DNA of 64,000 nucleotides from Burkholderiales bacterium (GTDB lineage Bacteria > Pseudomonadota > Gammaproteobacteria > Burkholderiales > Burkholderiaceae_C). Shown here piece by piece: positions 28,838-37,261 of this stretch; within the stretch, counting starts at the first letter, position 1; each line of letters starts with the position of its first letter. Below the pieces are notes generated by a model that searched no databases, was not told where the DNA came from, and worked only from the letters and a program-made list of their open reading frames with translations. The translations under genes were made by a program, and so were the position numbers. The stretch is from assembly GCA_947453625.1 (NCBI GenBank), contig CANGHK010000013.1, forward strand, positions 34,604 to 98,603, in the 5' to 3' direction.

Positions 28838-30151
28838 ATGAAGATACTCATCAGGAACGGTCGCTTGGTCGACCCCGCCTCCGGCCGCGACGAACCCGGC
28901 GATGTCGCGATCGCCGCCGGCCGCATCCTCACTTTGGGCCAGGTGCCGGCCGATTTCCAGCCGAACCGGGTGATAGACGCCAGCGGCTGCATCGTCGCGC
29001 CTGGGCTGGTCGACCTGGCCGCGCGGCTGCGCGAGCCCGGCCATGAGCATGAGGGCATGCTCGAGAGCGAGTTGAACGCGGCGGCCGCGGGTGGCGTCAC
29101 CAGCTTGGTCTGCCCGCCCGACACCGACCCCACGCTCGACGAGCCGGGGCTGGTGGAGATGCTCAAGTTCCGCGCCCGCAAGCTGTCGCTGTGCCGGCTG
29201 TTTCCGCTCGGCGCGCTGACCCGCGGCCTGAAGGGCGAGGTGCTGACCGAGATGGCCGAGCTGACCGAGGCCGGCTGTGTCGGCTTCTCGCAGGCCGAGG
29301 TGCCCATACTCGACACCCTGGTGCTGTCGCGCGCGCTGCAGTACGCCGCCACCTTCGGCTACACCGTGTGGTTGCGGCCGCAGGACGGCTGGCTGGGCAA
29401 GGGCGTGGCCGCCAGCGGTGCGCTGGCCACCAGGCTGGGCCTGTCGGGCGTGCCGGTGGCGGCCGAGACCGTGGCCATGCTGACCTTGATCGAGTTGATG
29501 CGCACCACCGGCGCCCGGGTCCACCTGTGCCGGCTGTCGTCGGCCGCCGGCGTGGCCTTGCTGCGCAGCGCCAAGGCCGAGGGCCTGCCGATCAGCGCCG
29601 ATGTCTCGATCAACTCGCTGCACCTGACCGATGTCGACATCGGCTACTTCAACTCGGCGATGCGGCTGACGCCGCCGCTGCGCCAGGGCGCCGACCGTGC
29701 CGCGCTGCGCGCCGCGCTGGCTGACGGCACCATAGACGCGCTGGTGTCCGACCACACGCCGGTCGACGAAGACGCCAAAAATCTGCCTTTTGGTGAGGCC
29801 GAACCGGGTGCCACCGGGCTGGAACTGCTGCTGAGCCTGGCGCTGAAATGGGGATCGGACAGTGGCCTGTCGCTGCCGACCACCCTGGCCCGCGTCACCA
29901 GCGACCCGGTGCGGGTGCTGGGTGACGCGCTGGGCTCGCTGTCCGCGTCGGCCGGCCAGTTGCGGACCGGCGGTGTGGCCGATGTCTGCATCTTCGACCC
30001 CGCGATCACCTGGCGGGTCTCGCCCCAGGGCCTGGCCAGCCAGGGCAAGCACACGCCGTTTGCCTTCGAATCCACAGGCATGGCGCTGCCCGGCCGGGTG
30101 CGCGCCACGCTGGTGGCGGGCACAGTGGCCTTCGAGGCCGAAGCCGTCTGA
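28838..30151 (+). CDS. pyrC': Dihydroorotase-like protein PyrC', predicted non-catalytic
   Basis: Amidohydrolase-fold homologue of dihydroorotase, 437 residues. The metal-binding HxH that follows the first strand is missing: where active enzymes read DxHxHLREPG this one reads DLAARLREPG, with A61 and R63 in place of the two His. The later active-site segment is VWLRPQDGW and the Asp-containing segment VSDHTPVDEDAKN is only partly kept. By analogy with Pseudomonas PyrC' it probably serves as a structural partner of PyrB, and the true dihydroorotase must be elsewhere. The ATG at 28838 is chosen over an upstream in-frame start because MKILIRNGRLVDP is the family start. Overlaps plsC by one base. 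Confidence 0.88.
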   Translation: MKILIRNGRLVDPASGRDEPGDVAIAAGRILTLGQVPADFQPNRVIDASGCIVAPGLVDLAARLREPGHEHEGMLESELNAAAAGGVTSLVCPPDTDPTLDEPGLVEMLKFRARKLSLCRLFPLGALTRGLKGEVLTEMAELTEAGCVGFSQAEVPILDTLVLSRALQYAATFGYTVWLRPQDGWLGKGVAASGALATRLGLSGVPVAAETVAMLTLIELMRTTGARVHLCRLSSAAGVALLRSAKAEGLPISADVSINSLHLTDVDIGYFNSAMRLTPPLRQGADRAALRAALADGTIDALVSDHTPVDEDAKNLPFGEAEPGATGLELLLSLALKWGSDSGLSLPTTLARVTSDPVRVLGDALGSLSASAGQLRTGGVADVCIFDPAITWRVSPQGLASQGKHTPFAFESTGMALPGRVRATLVAGTVAFEAEAV

Positions 30152-30945
30152 TGGCCGGTCAGCCGTCCGACCGGTCCGCCGGCCCGCCGGCCCCGTGGTG
30201 GCTGGCGCCGGGCCGGCCACTGCTCGCGCTGTTCCGACTGCTGCGCCTGACGTTGCACCTGCTGCACGGCATGGCGGTGATGGCGCTGCGCTTTCCGGCG
30301 CTGGACCTGCCGGGCCGGCAGGCCCGCATCCGTTGGTGGTCGGCCGGCGTGCTGCGCGTGATGGGCGTGGGCTTGCGCGTCAGCGGCACGCCGCGGCCCG
30401 GTGCCAGCCTGTTGCTGGCCAACCATGTGTCCTGGCTGGACATCGCCGCGCTGCACGCCGCCGTGCCGCACGCCCGCTTCGTCTCCAAGGCCGATGTGCT
30501 GCGCTGGCCGCTGCTGGGCTGGCTGATCGAGGGTGCCGGCACCTTGTTCATCGAGCGCGAGCGCAAGCGCGACGCCTTGCGCGTGGTCCACGCGGTGGCC
30601 CAGGCGCTGCGTGACGGCGAAACCGTGGCGGTGTTTCCCGAGGGCACGACCGGCGAGGGGCCGGAACCGCTGCCCTTCCACGCCAACCTGCTGCAGGCGG
30701 CGATCGCCACTGCCACGCCTATCCAGCCCGCCGTGCTGCGCTTTGCCGATGCGCTTCACCGCTTCAGCCCGGCGGTGGTCTATGTCGGCGAGACCACGCT
30801 GCTGCAGAGCCTGTGGCGGGTGGCCACCGCGCGCGGCCTGGTGGTGCATGTCGACCTGCTGCTGTCTCAGGCCAGCGCCCATGCCGACCGTCGGGCCCTG
30901 GCGGCGACGCTGCACGGATTGATCAAGGACCGGCTGGCGGTTTGA
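30151..30945 (+). CDS. plsC: 1-acyl-sn-glycerol-3-phosphate acyltransferase (PlsC-like)
   Basis: Membrane acyltransferase of the lysophosphatidic acid type, forming phosphatidic acid for phospholipid synthesis. The 264-residue product has an N-terminal hydrophobic stretch (LLALFRLLRLTLHLLHGMAV), the catalytic HX4D motif NHVSWLD (H92-D97), the substrate motif FPEGTTG (162-168) and the FIERERKRDA segment. It is the last gene of the algH-ruvX-pyrR-pyrB-pyrC' operon and starts inside the pyrC' stop (TGATG). It could instead acylate another lipid, since several PlsC paralogues occur in Burkholderiales. It converges with gpmA. Confidence 0.88.
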   Translation: MAGQPSDRSAGPPAPWWLAPGRPLLALFRLLRLTLHLLHGMAVMALRFPALDLPGRQARIRWWSAGVLRVMGVGLRVSGTPRPGASLLLANHVSWLDIAALHAAVPHARFVSKADVLRWPLLGWLIEGAGTLFIERERKRDALRVVHAVAQALRDGETVAVFPEGTTGEGPEPLPFHANLLQAAIATATPIQPAVLRFADALHRFSPAVVYVGETTLLQSLWRVATARGLVVHVDLLLSQASAHADRRALAATLHGLIKDRLAV

Positions 30946-30998
30946 GCACCGGGCGCCCGACGACGACGGGCCAGGGGGCGCGGGCTTGGCGCTGGAGA

Positions 30999-31742
30999 TC
31001 AGGCCTTGCCCTGGCTGGCCACAGCCGCCGCGGCCTGCGCTGCCGCCTCTGGGTCACCCAGGTAGGCGCTGCGGATAGGCTTCAGGTCGGCGTCCAGTTC
31101 GTAGACCAGCGGGATGCCGTTGGGGATGTTGACGCCCACGATGTCGGCGTCGGCAATGCCGTCGAGGTACTTGACCAGGGCGCGTATCGAATTGCCATGC
31201 GCTGCGACCACCACCCGCCGGCCGCTGCGGATCGCCGGGGACAGCACCTCGGTCCAGCAGGGCATCACGCGCGCCACGGTGTCTTTCAGACATTCGGTCA
31301 AGGGCACCTGCCCGGGCGCCAGCCCGGCATAGCGCAGGTCGCCACGTTCGCAGCGTGGGTCGTCGGCCGTCATCGCCGGCGGCGGCGTGTCGTAGCTGCG
31401 GCGCCAGACCAGCACCTGCTCATCGCCGAACTCCTTGGCCATGTCGGCCTTGTTCAGGCCTTGCAGCGCACCGTAGTGGCGCTCGTTGAGCCGCCAGTCG
31501 TTGACCACAGGCAGCCAGGTGCGGTCCATCTGGTCCAGCGTGTGCCACAGCGTCCAGATCGCGCGCTTGAGCACCGAGGTGTAGGCGATGTCGAACTCGA
31601 AGCCGGCTTCCTTGAGCAGCCGTCCGGCCTGCTGGGCCTGTGCCACGCCGGTCGGCGTCAAGGGCACGTCGGTCCAGCCGGTGAAGCGGTTCTCGAGGTT
31701 CCAGGTCGATTCACCGTGGCGGATCAGCACGAGCTTGTACAT
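30999..31742 (-). CDS. gpmA: 2,3-bisphosphoglycerate-dependent phosphoglycerate mutase
   Basis: Interconverts 3- and 2-phosphoglycerate in glycolysis. The 247-residue product has the phosphohistidine motif [10 protein letters not shown] near residue 10, [32 protein letters not shown] and the second catalytic His in [16 protein letters not shown], all typical of the dPGM class. The C-terminus ends in an Ala/Gln-rich tail. The frame is open 15 codons further upstream, but the family start [10 protein letters not shown] fixes the ATG at 31742. It is divergent from the rhodanese gene. It complements the pgk-pyk-fba block at the start of the window. Confidence 0.96.
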   Translation of the reverse strand: MYKLVLIRHGESTWNLENRFTGWTDVPLTPTGVAQAQQAGRLLKEAGFEFDIAYTSVLKRAIWTLWHTLDQMDRTWLPVVNDWRLNERHYGALQGLNKADMAKEFGDEQVLVWRRSYDTPPPAMTADDPRCERGDLRYAGLAPGQVPLTECLKDTVARVMPCWTEVLSPAIRSGRRVVVAAHGNSIRALVKYLDGIADADIVGVNIPNGIPLVYELDADLKPIRSAYLGDPEAAAQAAAAVASQGKA

Positions 31743-31807
31743 GGCAGGGCGGTTGGGGTGGGGGTGCGGTGGAGGGGGCCGCAGCAAGCCGCAGCGGCGC
31801 GGTATTC

Positions 31808-31835
31808 CTGACGGCGCGGGGTCGAATTCTATAAT
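31808..31835 (+). promoter_or_regulatory. Sigma70-type promoter upstream of the rhodanese gene
   Basis: CTGACG at 31808-31813 (four of six matches to TTGACA) and a perfect TATAAT at 31830-31835, separated by 16 bp, lie in the divergent gap between gpmA and the rhodanese gene. Transcription would start near 31842, giving a leader of about 28 nt before the GTG at 31870. This is the best consensus -10 seen in the window. Confidence 0.6.
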
Positions 31836-31869
31836 CCGTCGCTTCTCTCAAGCGCCAGGCAAAACACAC

Positions 31870-32280
31870 GTGAAGTTCATCATCGACAATTGGATGCTCC
31901 TCCTGCTCGCCGCCGCTTCCGGCGGCCTGCTGTTGTGGCAGGCGCTGCAGAAGAATGCCGGCGGCTCGGTCGGCGCCGCCGAGGCCGTGCGGCTGATCAA
32001 CCGCGAGAAGGGCGTGCTGATCGATGTCTGCGAACCCGCTGAATTCGCTGCCGGCCACGCCGTCGGCGCGCGCAACATCCCGCTGGGCGCATTGGCGGGT
32101 GCCAAGGGGCTGCCGTCCAACAAGGCCTTGCCGCTGCTGCTGCTGTGCACCAGTGGCGCGCGTGCCGGCCGTGCCGCAGGCGTGCTTCGCAAGGCCGGTT
32201 ATGAGAGCGCCACCGCCGTCTCGGGCGGCCTGAAAGCCTGGCGCGAGGCCGGCTTGCCAGTGGACAAGAGCGCGGCCTGA
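31870..32280 (+). CDS. Membrane-anchored rhodanese-like protein
   Basis: Single rhodanese domain behind an N-terminal membrane helix, probable sulfur or thiol carrier. From the GTG at 31870 the product is 136 residues: MKFIIDNWMLLLLAAASGGL gives the anchor, then the rhodanese segments VLIDVCEPAEFAAGH, GARNIPLG and the active-site loop LLLLCTSGARAG with Cys93. The frame is open far upstream over the divergent gpmA start, but the promoter at 31808-31835 and the hydrophobic start support GTG. It is followed by grxC and secB, the usual rhodanese-grxC-secB-gpsA order of beta-proteobacteria. Confidence 0.88.
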   Translation: MKFIIDNWMLLLLAAASGGLLLWQALQKNAGGSVGAAEAVRLINREKGVLIDVCEPAEFAAGHAVGARNIPLGALAGAKGLPSNKALPLLLLCTSGARAGRAAGVLRKAGYESATAVSGGLKAWREAGLPVDKSAA

Positions 32281-32378
32281 ATCGTGGATTGATACGCGGG
32301 CCGACATGCCCGGCGCCGGGCAAGGGTATGCAGCCCCTGGAACAATCGAGGCAGTTTCACTTTTGCTGTCTCCCCGCC

Positions 32379-32639
32379 ATGAACGCTGTCCGCATGTACA
32401 CCACCCAGGTCTGCCCCTACTGCATCCGGGCCAAGGCCTTGCTCAAGCAGCGCGGTGTGGACCTGATCGACGAGGTGCGCATCGACCTCGATCCGACCCA
32501 GCGCGACCAGATGGTGGCGCTGACCGGGCGCCGCACCGTGCCGCAGATCTTCATCGGCGACACCCATGTCGGTGGTTGCGACGAACTGATGGCGCTGGAC
32601 CGCCGCGGCGGCCTGGCCCCCTTGCTCGCGCGGGCCTGA
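32379..32639 (+). CDS. grxC: Glutaredoxin 3
   Basis: Glutathione-dependent disulfide reductase. The 86-residue product has the CPYC active site (C12-C15) in YTTQVCPYCIRAKALL, the cis-Pro region RRTVPQIFIGD and the glutathione-binding THVGGCDELMAL segment, all standard for class I glutaredoxins. The frame is open upstream to 32289, but the family start is at the internal ATG. It lies in the plus-strand order rhodanese, grxC, secB, gpsA, with a 98-bp gap before and a 153-bp gap after. Confidence 0.95.
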   Translation: MNAVRMYTTQVCPYCIRAKALLKQRGVDLIDEVRIDLDPTQRDQMVALTGRRTVPQIFIGDTHVGGCDELMALDRRGGLAPLLARA

Positions 32640-32792
32640 AGGTCCGGGTCCTCGCCAGGCACTGCCCGGCGCCGAAAACCGCACGCCTCGGCCGCCAGGG
32701 GCGGCGCGCTGCTGCGCCATAATCCGCGCCGCAAGCAGCCCTTGACCCCCTTGGTCGCGGGCTCACCGTTTTCTCCCCAGGATCCCAACCCC

Positions 32793-33254
32793 ATGGCCGA
32801 CCAAGACCTCACCCCCGTGTTCCAGATCCAGCGCATGTACCTGAAGGACATGTCGCTGGAGCAACCGAACTCGCCGCAGATCCTGCTCGAGCAGCAAGCA
32901 CCTCAGGTCGACATCAACCTGGCTATGGCGGCGGTGCCGGTGGCCGACGGCATCTTCGAGGTCACGGTCACCGCCACCGTCACGACCCAACTCCAGGAAC
33001 GGACGCTGTTCCTTATCGAGGCCAAGCAGGCCGGCATCTTCGAGATCCGCAACGTGCCCGAAGAGCAGCTCCAGGGCATCCTGAGCATCGTCTGCCCTCA
33101 GATGATCTACCCCTACCTGCGCGCCATCGTCTCCGACATCTGCACCCGTGCCGGTTTCCCGCCGATCATGTTGACCGAAGTCAACTTCCAGGCGATGTTC
33201 GAAGCCCAGCAGGCCCAGGCCGCCGGTAACGGCATGCTGACCAACGCCAACTGA
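32793..33254 (+). CDS. secB: Protein-export chaperone SecB
   Basis: Cytosolic tetrameric chaperone that keeps preproteins unfolded and delivers them to SecA. The 153-residue product has the family length and starts [52 protein letters not shown] and [20 protein letters not shown] are SecB hallmarks. A CATAAT box at 32718-32723 in the 153-bp gap after grxC may be a separate promoter. An upstream in-frame start at 32742 gives residues without family match. gpsA follows 14 bp after the stop. Confidence 0.96.
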   Translation: MADQDLTPVFQIQRMYLKDMSLEQPNSPQILLEQQAPQVDINLAMAAVPVADGIFEVTVTATVTTQLQERTLFLIEAKQAGIFEIRNVPEEQLQGILSIVCPQMIYPYLRAIVSDICTRAGFPPIMLTEVNFQAMFEAQQAQAAGNGMLTNAN

Positions 33255-33268
33255 GCTTGCGCCCGGCG

Positions 33269-34258
33269 ATGCGCCCGCTGCCCATCGTCGTGCTGGGCGC
33301 CGGCGCCTGGGGCACGGCCTTGGCGGTCGCCGCTGCGGCGCGGCACCCGGTGCTGCTCTGGGCGCGCGACCCGGCCCAGGCGGCCGAGATGGCTGCCACC
33401 CGCCGCAACCTGCGTTACCTGCCCGAGGTGGCGCTGCCCCAGGCCTTGCAGATCAGCGCCGATCTGGACGTGACGAACCCGCTGGCCGCAACTGGCCTGG
33501 TGGTCATCGCGACACCGATGGCGGGACTGCGCGAGCGGCTGTCCGCCTTGCCGCCCGCGTCTCGCGCGCTGTGGCTGTGCAAGGGTTTCGAGGCAGGCAG
33601 CGCGGCGCTAGGCCATGAACTCGTCCGCGCGCTGCGGCCTGACCTGCGCTGCGGCGTGCTGTCGGGTCCCAGCTTCGCGCTCGAGGTGGCGCGTGGCCAG
33701 CCGACGGCGCTGGTGGCCGCCAGTGACGATCCCTCGCTGTGTGAACTGGCGGTGCAGGCCTTTCACAGCGACAGCCTGCGCATCTACACCAGCAACGACC
33801 CGGTGGGCGTGGAGGTGGGTGGCGCTGTCAAGAACGTGATGGCGATCGCCACTGGCATCGCCGATGGCCTGCAACTCGGGCTCAACGCCCGCGCCGCGCT
33901 GATCACCCGTGGCCTGGCCGAGATGACGCGGCTGGGGCTGGCGCTGGGGGCGCGCGCCGAGACCTTCATGGGCCTGTCGGGCCTGGGCGACCTGGTGCTG
34001 ACCGCCACCGGTGACCTGTCACGCAACCGCCGGGTCGGCCTGCTGCTGGCGGCCGGGCTGGCCCTGCCCGACATCCTGGTCCAACTCGGTCATGTCGCCG
34101 AGGGCGTGCACACCGCGCCGACCCTGCAGGCCAGGGCCCGCGCCACCGGCGTGGAGATGCCGATCACCGACGCGGTGGTGGCGGTGCTGCAGGGTGAGCT
34201 GACGCCGGCCCAGGCGCTGCGCCAGTTGATGGCGCGAGAGGCGCGGTCCGAAGGCTGA
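33269..34258 (+). CDS. gpsA: Glycerol-3-phosphate dehydrogenase [NAD(P)+]
   Basis: Reduces dihydroxyacetone phosphate to sn-glycerol 3-phosphate for phospholipid synthesis. The 329-residue product starts [19 protein letters not shown] with the GxGxWG dinucleotide motif, then [20 protein letters not shown], the catalytic region [17 protein letters not shown] with the conserved Lys, and [23 protein letters not shown] at 33257 would add four residues and is not preferred. It lies 14 bp after secB, a standard beta- and gamma-proteobacterial pairing. It converges with trmL. Confidence 0.96.
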   Translation: MRPLPIVVLGAGAWGTALAVAAAARHPVLLWARDPAQAAEMAATRRNLRYLPEVALPQALQISADLDVTNPLAATGLVVIATPMAGLRERLSALPPASRALWLCKGFEAGSAALGHELVRALRPDLRCGVLSGPSFALEVARGQPTALVAASDDPSLCELAVQAFHSDSLRIYTSNDPVGVEVGGAVKNVMAIATGIADGLQLGLNARAALITRGLAEMTRLGLALGARAETFMGLSGLGDLVLTATGDLSRNRRVGLLLAAGLALPDILVQLGHVAEGVHTAPTLQARARATGVEMPITDAVVAVLQGELTPAQALRQLMAREARSEG

Positions 34259-34282
34259 TTGGTTTGGGCTGACCCGGCCCGG

Positions 34283-34753
34283 TCAGTCGCCGCCGGCGTA
34301 ACCTTGCTGGCGCCAGGCCTCGAAGACCGCCACCGCCACCGCGTTGCTCAGGTTCAGGCTGCGTTGGCCGGCCCGCATCGGCAGGCGCACGCGCTGCGCC
34401 GGGGGCAGGGCGTCGCGCACCTCGGCCGGCAGACCCGCGGTCTCGCAGCCGAACACCAGCCAGTCGCCCGGCTGCCAGGCCACGGCGGCGAAGTTCAGCG
34501 CTCCCCGCGTCGTGAAGCCGAACAGCCGTCCGCCGGCGGCTTGCTGCGCGGCCTGCAGCGCGGCCCAGTCGGCATGGCGCCGCACGGCGGTGAACTCGTG
34601 GTAGTCCAGCCCGGCGCGGCGCAGCAGTTTGTCGTCCATCGAAAAACCCAGCGGCTCGACCAGGTGCAGCGCGCAACCGGTGTTGGCCGCCAGGCGGATC
34701 ACGTTGCCGGTGTTGGGCGGGATTTCTGGCTGGACGAGAACGATGTTGAACAT
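34283..34753 (-). CDS. trmL: tRNA (cytidine(34)-2'-O)-methyltransferase
   Basis: SPOUT-class methyltransferase that 2'-O-methylates the wobble base of tRNA-Leu isoacceptors. The 156-residue product starts MFNIVLVQPEIPPNTGNVIR, the TrmL N-terminus, and carries the knot segments LVFGCETAGLP and RLPMRAGQRSLNLSNAVAVA that form the AdoMet trefoil site. An upstream in-frame start (34813) is less likely, as the family starts at MFNI. It is downstream of comF on the same strand with a 67-bp gap and converges with gpsA. Confidence 0.94.
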   Translation of the reverse strand: MFNIVLVQPEIPPNTGNVIRLAANTGCALHLVEPLGFSMDDKLLRRAGLDYHEFTAVRRHADWAALQAAQQAAGGRLFGFTTRGALNFAAVAWQPGDWLVFGCETAGLPAEVRDALPPAQRVRLPMRAGQRSLNLSNAVAVAVFEAWRQQGYAGGD

Positions 34754-34820
34754 GGCGCGGCGATTGTCGCGCGCAGCCGACTGCTGTCGCGGGTTCTGGC
34801 GTTCGACCCACATCCGGCCT

Positions 34821-35558
34821 TCAGCGGCCCGGCGGCGCGGTTCTGGCCAGCACCCAGACCTGCACGCTGGCCGCCCCCGCCGCCCGCAAGGCCCTTGTAG
34901 CCGCGATCGCCGTCACGCCGGTGGTCAGCACATCGTCGACCAGCGCCAGGCGCCGCCCGCTGATGCGGGTCGCTGCGGCCGGGTCGACCCACATCGCGTC
35001 GCGCAGGTTGCGCTCGCGCTGGGCGCGTGTCAGCCCCACCTGGTGCGGCGTGTCGCGCAGGCGCCGCAGCAGGTCGGCCTCGGCCGGCAGGCCCTGGCGT
35101 ACCGCCAGCCGGCGCGCCAGCTCCCAGGCCTGGTTGTAGCCGCGCTCGGCCAGCCTGGCCGGGCTCAGCGGCACCGGCAGCACGGCCTCGACCGCGGGCA
35201 GGCCGGCGCGGGTGACGGCCTGGTCCAGCAAGTCGGCCAGCAGCGCGGCGAGCTCAGGCTGGTCCTGGAACTTGAAGCGGGCGATCAATCGGTCCCAGGG
35301 GAATCCGTAGCCGGCCAGCGCCACGCAGTGGCTGAAGGGCGGCGGATCGCGCAGGCAGGCACCGCAGCGCAGGCCGCTGGCGCTGGGCAGGGCGCAGTGC
35401 GGGCAGTGTGCTGGCTCCGACAGCACGAAGCGGCTCTGGCAGGCGCCGCACAGGCTTTGGCGGTCCCAGGTGCCGCACAGCAGGCAGGGCCTGGGCCAGC
35501 GCAGCCAGCCGCGCCCTTGCGGGCCGGGCCGGGGCGGGTGGACGCTGTCCGTGGCCAT
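34821..35558 (-). CDS. comF: ComF family phosphoribosyltransferase-like protein
   Basis: ComF/GntX family protein, linked to DNA uptake or use of extracellular DNA in competent bacteria. The 245-residue product has an N-terminal zinc-ribbon-like region with paired Cys (PCLLCGTWDRQSLCGACQSR and HCPHCALP, then CGACLRDPPPF) and a C-terminal phosphoribosyltransferase fold with PVPLSPARLAERGYNQAWEL and the PRPP loop LALVDDVLTTGVTAIAAT. The internal ATG at 35558 (MATDSVHPP) is chosen. It is divergent from the BioC-like gene with only 22 bp between start codons, the usual arrangement in Burkholderiales. Confidence 0.9.
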   Translation of the reverse strand: MATDSVHPPRPGPQGRGWLRWPRPCLLCGTWDRQSLCGACQSRFVLSEPAHCPHCALPSASGLRCGACLRDPPPFSHCVALAGYGFPWDRLIARFKFQDQPELAALLADLLDQAVTRAGLPAVEAVLPVPLSPARLAERGYNQAWELARRLAVRQGLPAEADLLRRLRDTPHQVGLTRAQRERNLRDAMWVDPAAATRISGRRLALVDDVLTTGVTAIAATRALRAAGAASVQVWVLARTAPPGR

Positions 35559-35580
35559 GGGCTCAATATACTGCCCGACG

Positions 35581-36486
35581 ATGTCCGATGCCCGTGCCCC
35601 GCAACCCGCCACCGATGCCGTCGCGCTGAGCCATGTGCTGGACCGCTTGGCGCGCGCCGACAGCGCGCCCTGGCTGCACCAGGAGGTGGCGCGCCGCATG
35701 GCCGAGCGCCTGCCCGTGATCCTGCGCCCGCCCGAGACCTGGCTGGACTGGTGGGGCCATACCGGCGCCGGCGCGGCCGCGGTGCAGGCGGTCTGGCCGC
35801 AATCGCGCCGCAGCGTGGCCGAGCCCACTAGCGCGCTGGTCGAACGCAGCCGGTCGGCCTTGCGCGCGCCCTGGTGGGCCTGGGGCCAGCGCCGCCAGGA
35901 CGCCGCCCAGTCGGTGGCCTTGAGCACCGAGGTGCCCGCGGGTCAGGCGCAGATGCTGTGGTCCAACCTGACGCTGCACGCCAGCCCCGACCCGGCGACC
36001 ACGCTGGCGCTGTGGCACCGGGCGCTGGCGGTCGACGGCTTCGTCATGTTCTCGACCTTCGGCCCCGATACCTTGCGCGAGCTGCGCAGCGTCTACGCCG
36101 GGCTGGGTTGGCCCTCGCCCGCACCGCCCTATGCCGACATGCACGACCTGGGTGACCTGCTGGTGCACGGCGGTTTTGCCGATCCGGTGATGGACCAGGA
36201 GATGCTGCAACTCACCTGGTCTTCGCCCGAGACCTTGCTGGCCGAGCTGCGCGGGCTGGGCGGCCACCTGGGGCTGGAGCGGTTTGCCGGCTTGCGAACG
36301 CCACGCTGGCGCGCGCGTCTGTTGCGGGCGCTGGGCGAACGCGCCGACGGCCAGGGCCGGATCCGGATGAGTTTCGAACTGGTCTATGGCCATGCCTACA
36401 AGCCCGTGCCGCGCCCGGCCCGCGGTGAACTTGCGACCGTGTCGCTAGACGCGTTGCGGGCCACGCTGCCCAAACGCAGCGCGTGA
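35581..36486 (+). CDS. BioC-like methyltransferase domain protein
   Basis: Predicted AdoMet-dependent methyltransferase of the type annotated as biotin synthesis protein BioC in Burkholderiales, where it lies divergent from comF. The 301-residue product shows a weak motif I (WGHTGAGAAAVQAVWP) and later conserved segments ALAVDGFVMFSTFGPDTLRELR and DMHDLGDLLVHGGFADPVMD that match the BioC family. No biotin gene (bioA, bioF, bioD, bioB) is nearby, and motif I is poorer than in Escherichia coli BioC, so the malonyl-ACP substrate is unproven. A TATACT box at 35567-35572 lies only 9 bp before the ATG, suggesting a near-leaderless mRNA. Confidence 0.75.
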   Translation: MSDARAPQPATDAVALSHVLDRLARADSAPWLHQEVARRMAERLPVILRPPETWLDWWGHTGAGAAAVQAVWPQSRRSVAEPTSALVERSRSALRAPWWAWGQRRQDAAQSVALSTEVPAGQAQMLWSNLTLHASPDPATTLALWHRALAVDGFVMFSTFGPDTLRELRSVYAGLGWPSPAPPYADMHDLGDLLVHGGFADPVMDQEMLQLTWSSPETLLAELRGLGGHLGLERFAGLRTPRWRARLLRALGERADGQGRIRMSFELVYGHAYKPVPRPARGELATVSLDALRATLPKRSA

Positions 36487-36688
36487 TGCCAACCCGCGAG
36501 CACGGGTTATCACTCGGCTAGAATCCCGGCTTGATCTGACGCAGGGTCGCACCGCGCACCCAGGTGGCTGGTCCGGTCTGGTCATGTGCCAGATCAGGGC
36601 CGATGCAATTGCCCTGCTGTTCCCAAGCCCAGGCCTCCAGTGCAGGGCGGAAGTCTTGAACCGCTGCTCCCAACCTCACACGACACCC

Positions 36689-37261
36689 ATGTCTGTCACG
36701 CTTGCCCCCAGCCCCTGGCCTGCACCGCCCGTGCCGGGCCGCGATGCCGGTTGGCGCTTCGGTCGCGAGGCAGGCTTGCCGTCGTCTTGGCTGTTCGAAC
36801 TCCGGCGCAACGTGTCGATCACGCCGCGCCAATTGGTGACAGCCTACTTGCTGTTGTGCTGTGTGTCGCTGGCGGTGGCGGCCGGTTTCTGGTCGCAGGG
36901 CGTGCGGGCCGTGGGCTTGTTCACCGGCCTGGAGTTGCTGGCCGTCGGTGTCGCGCTGGTGGTGGTGGCCAGGCATGCCGGCGACCGCGAAGTGATCACG
37001 CTGGCCGGCCGCGAGATGCGGGTCGAGCAGCATTTCGGCCTGACCATCGCCCAGACGACGTTTCGCGCCGAATGGGTTCGGGTGGAACCGGTGGCAGACG
37101 ACGGCTCACTGGTGGAACTGTCTGGTGAGGGGCGCAGCGTGCGGGTCGGCCGCCATGTCCGCCCCGAGTTGAGGCTTGAGTTGGCGCAGGAATTGCGCCG
37201 TGCCCTGCGCCTGGTGCGCAGGGCCGGTGAACGGGTTGTGGACCACGAACATAGAACATGA
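36689..37261 (+). CDS. DUF2244 family membrane protein, oxidase-associated
   Basis: Small integral membrane protein of the DUF2244 family that is regularly encoded next to cytochrome c oxidase genes; function not established. The 190-residue product has two hydrophobic helices (LVTAYLLLCCVSLAVAAGFW and AVGLFTGLELLAVGVALVVV) followed by a beta-rich soluble C-terminus. Its stop overlaps the ctaC start by four bases (ATGA), so translation is coupled to oxidase subunit II. The 36487-36688 gap before it contains a TAGAAT box (36519-36524) and a TGATCTG/CAGATCA pair, but nothing decisive. An upstream in-frame start exists but has no family support. Confidence 0.85.
   Translation: MSVTLAPSPWPAPPVPGRDAGWRFGREAGLPSSWLFELRRNVSITPRQLVTAYLLLCCVSLAVAAGFWSQGVRAVGLFTGLELLAVGVALVVVARHAGDREVITLAGREMRVEQHFGLTIAQTTFRAEWVRVEPVADDGSLVELSGEGRSVRVGRHVRPELRLELAQELRRALRLVRRAGERVVDHEHRT

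Noticed and set aside
32281..32378. Small ORF or extended N-terminus for grxC starting at 32289
   Set aside because: The extra residues do not fit the glutaredoxin family, and the internal ATG gives the standard 86-residue protein.
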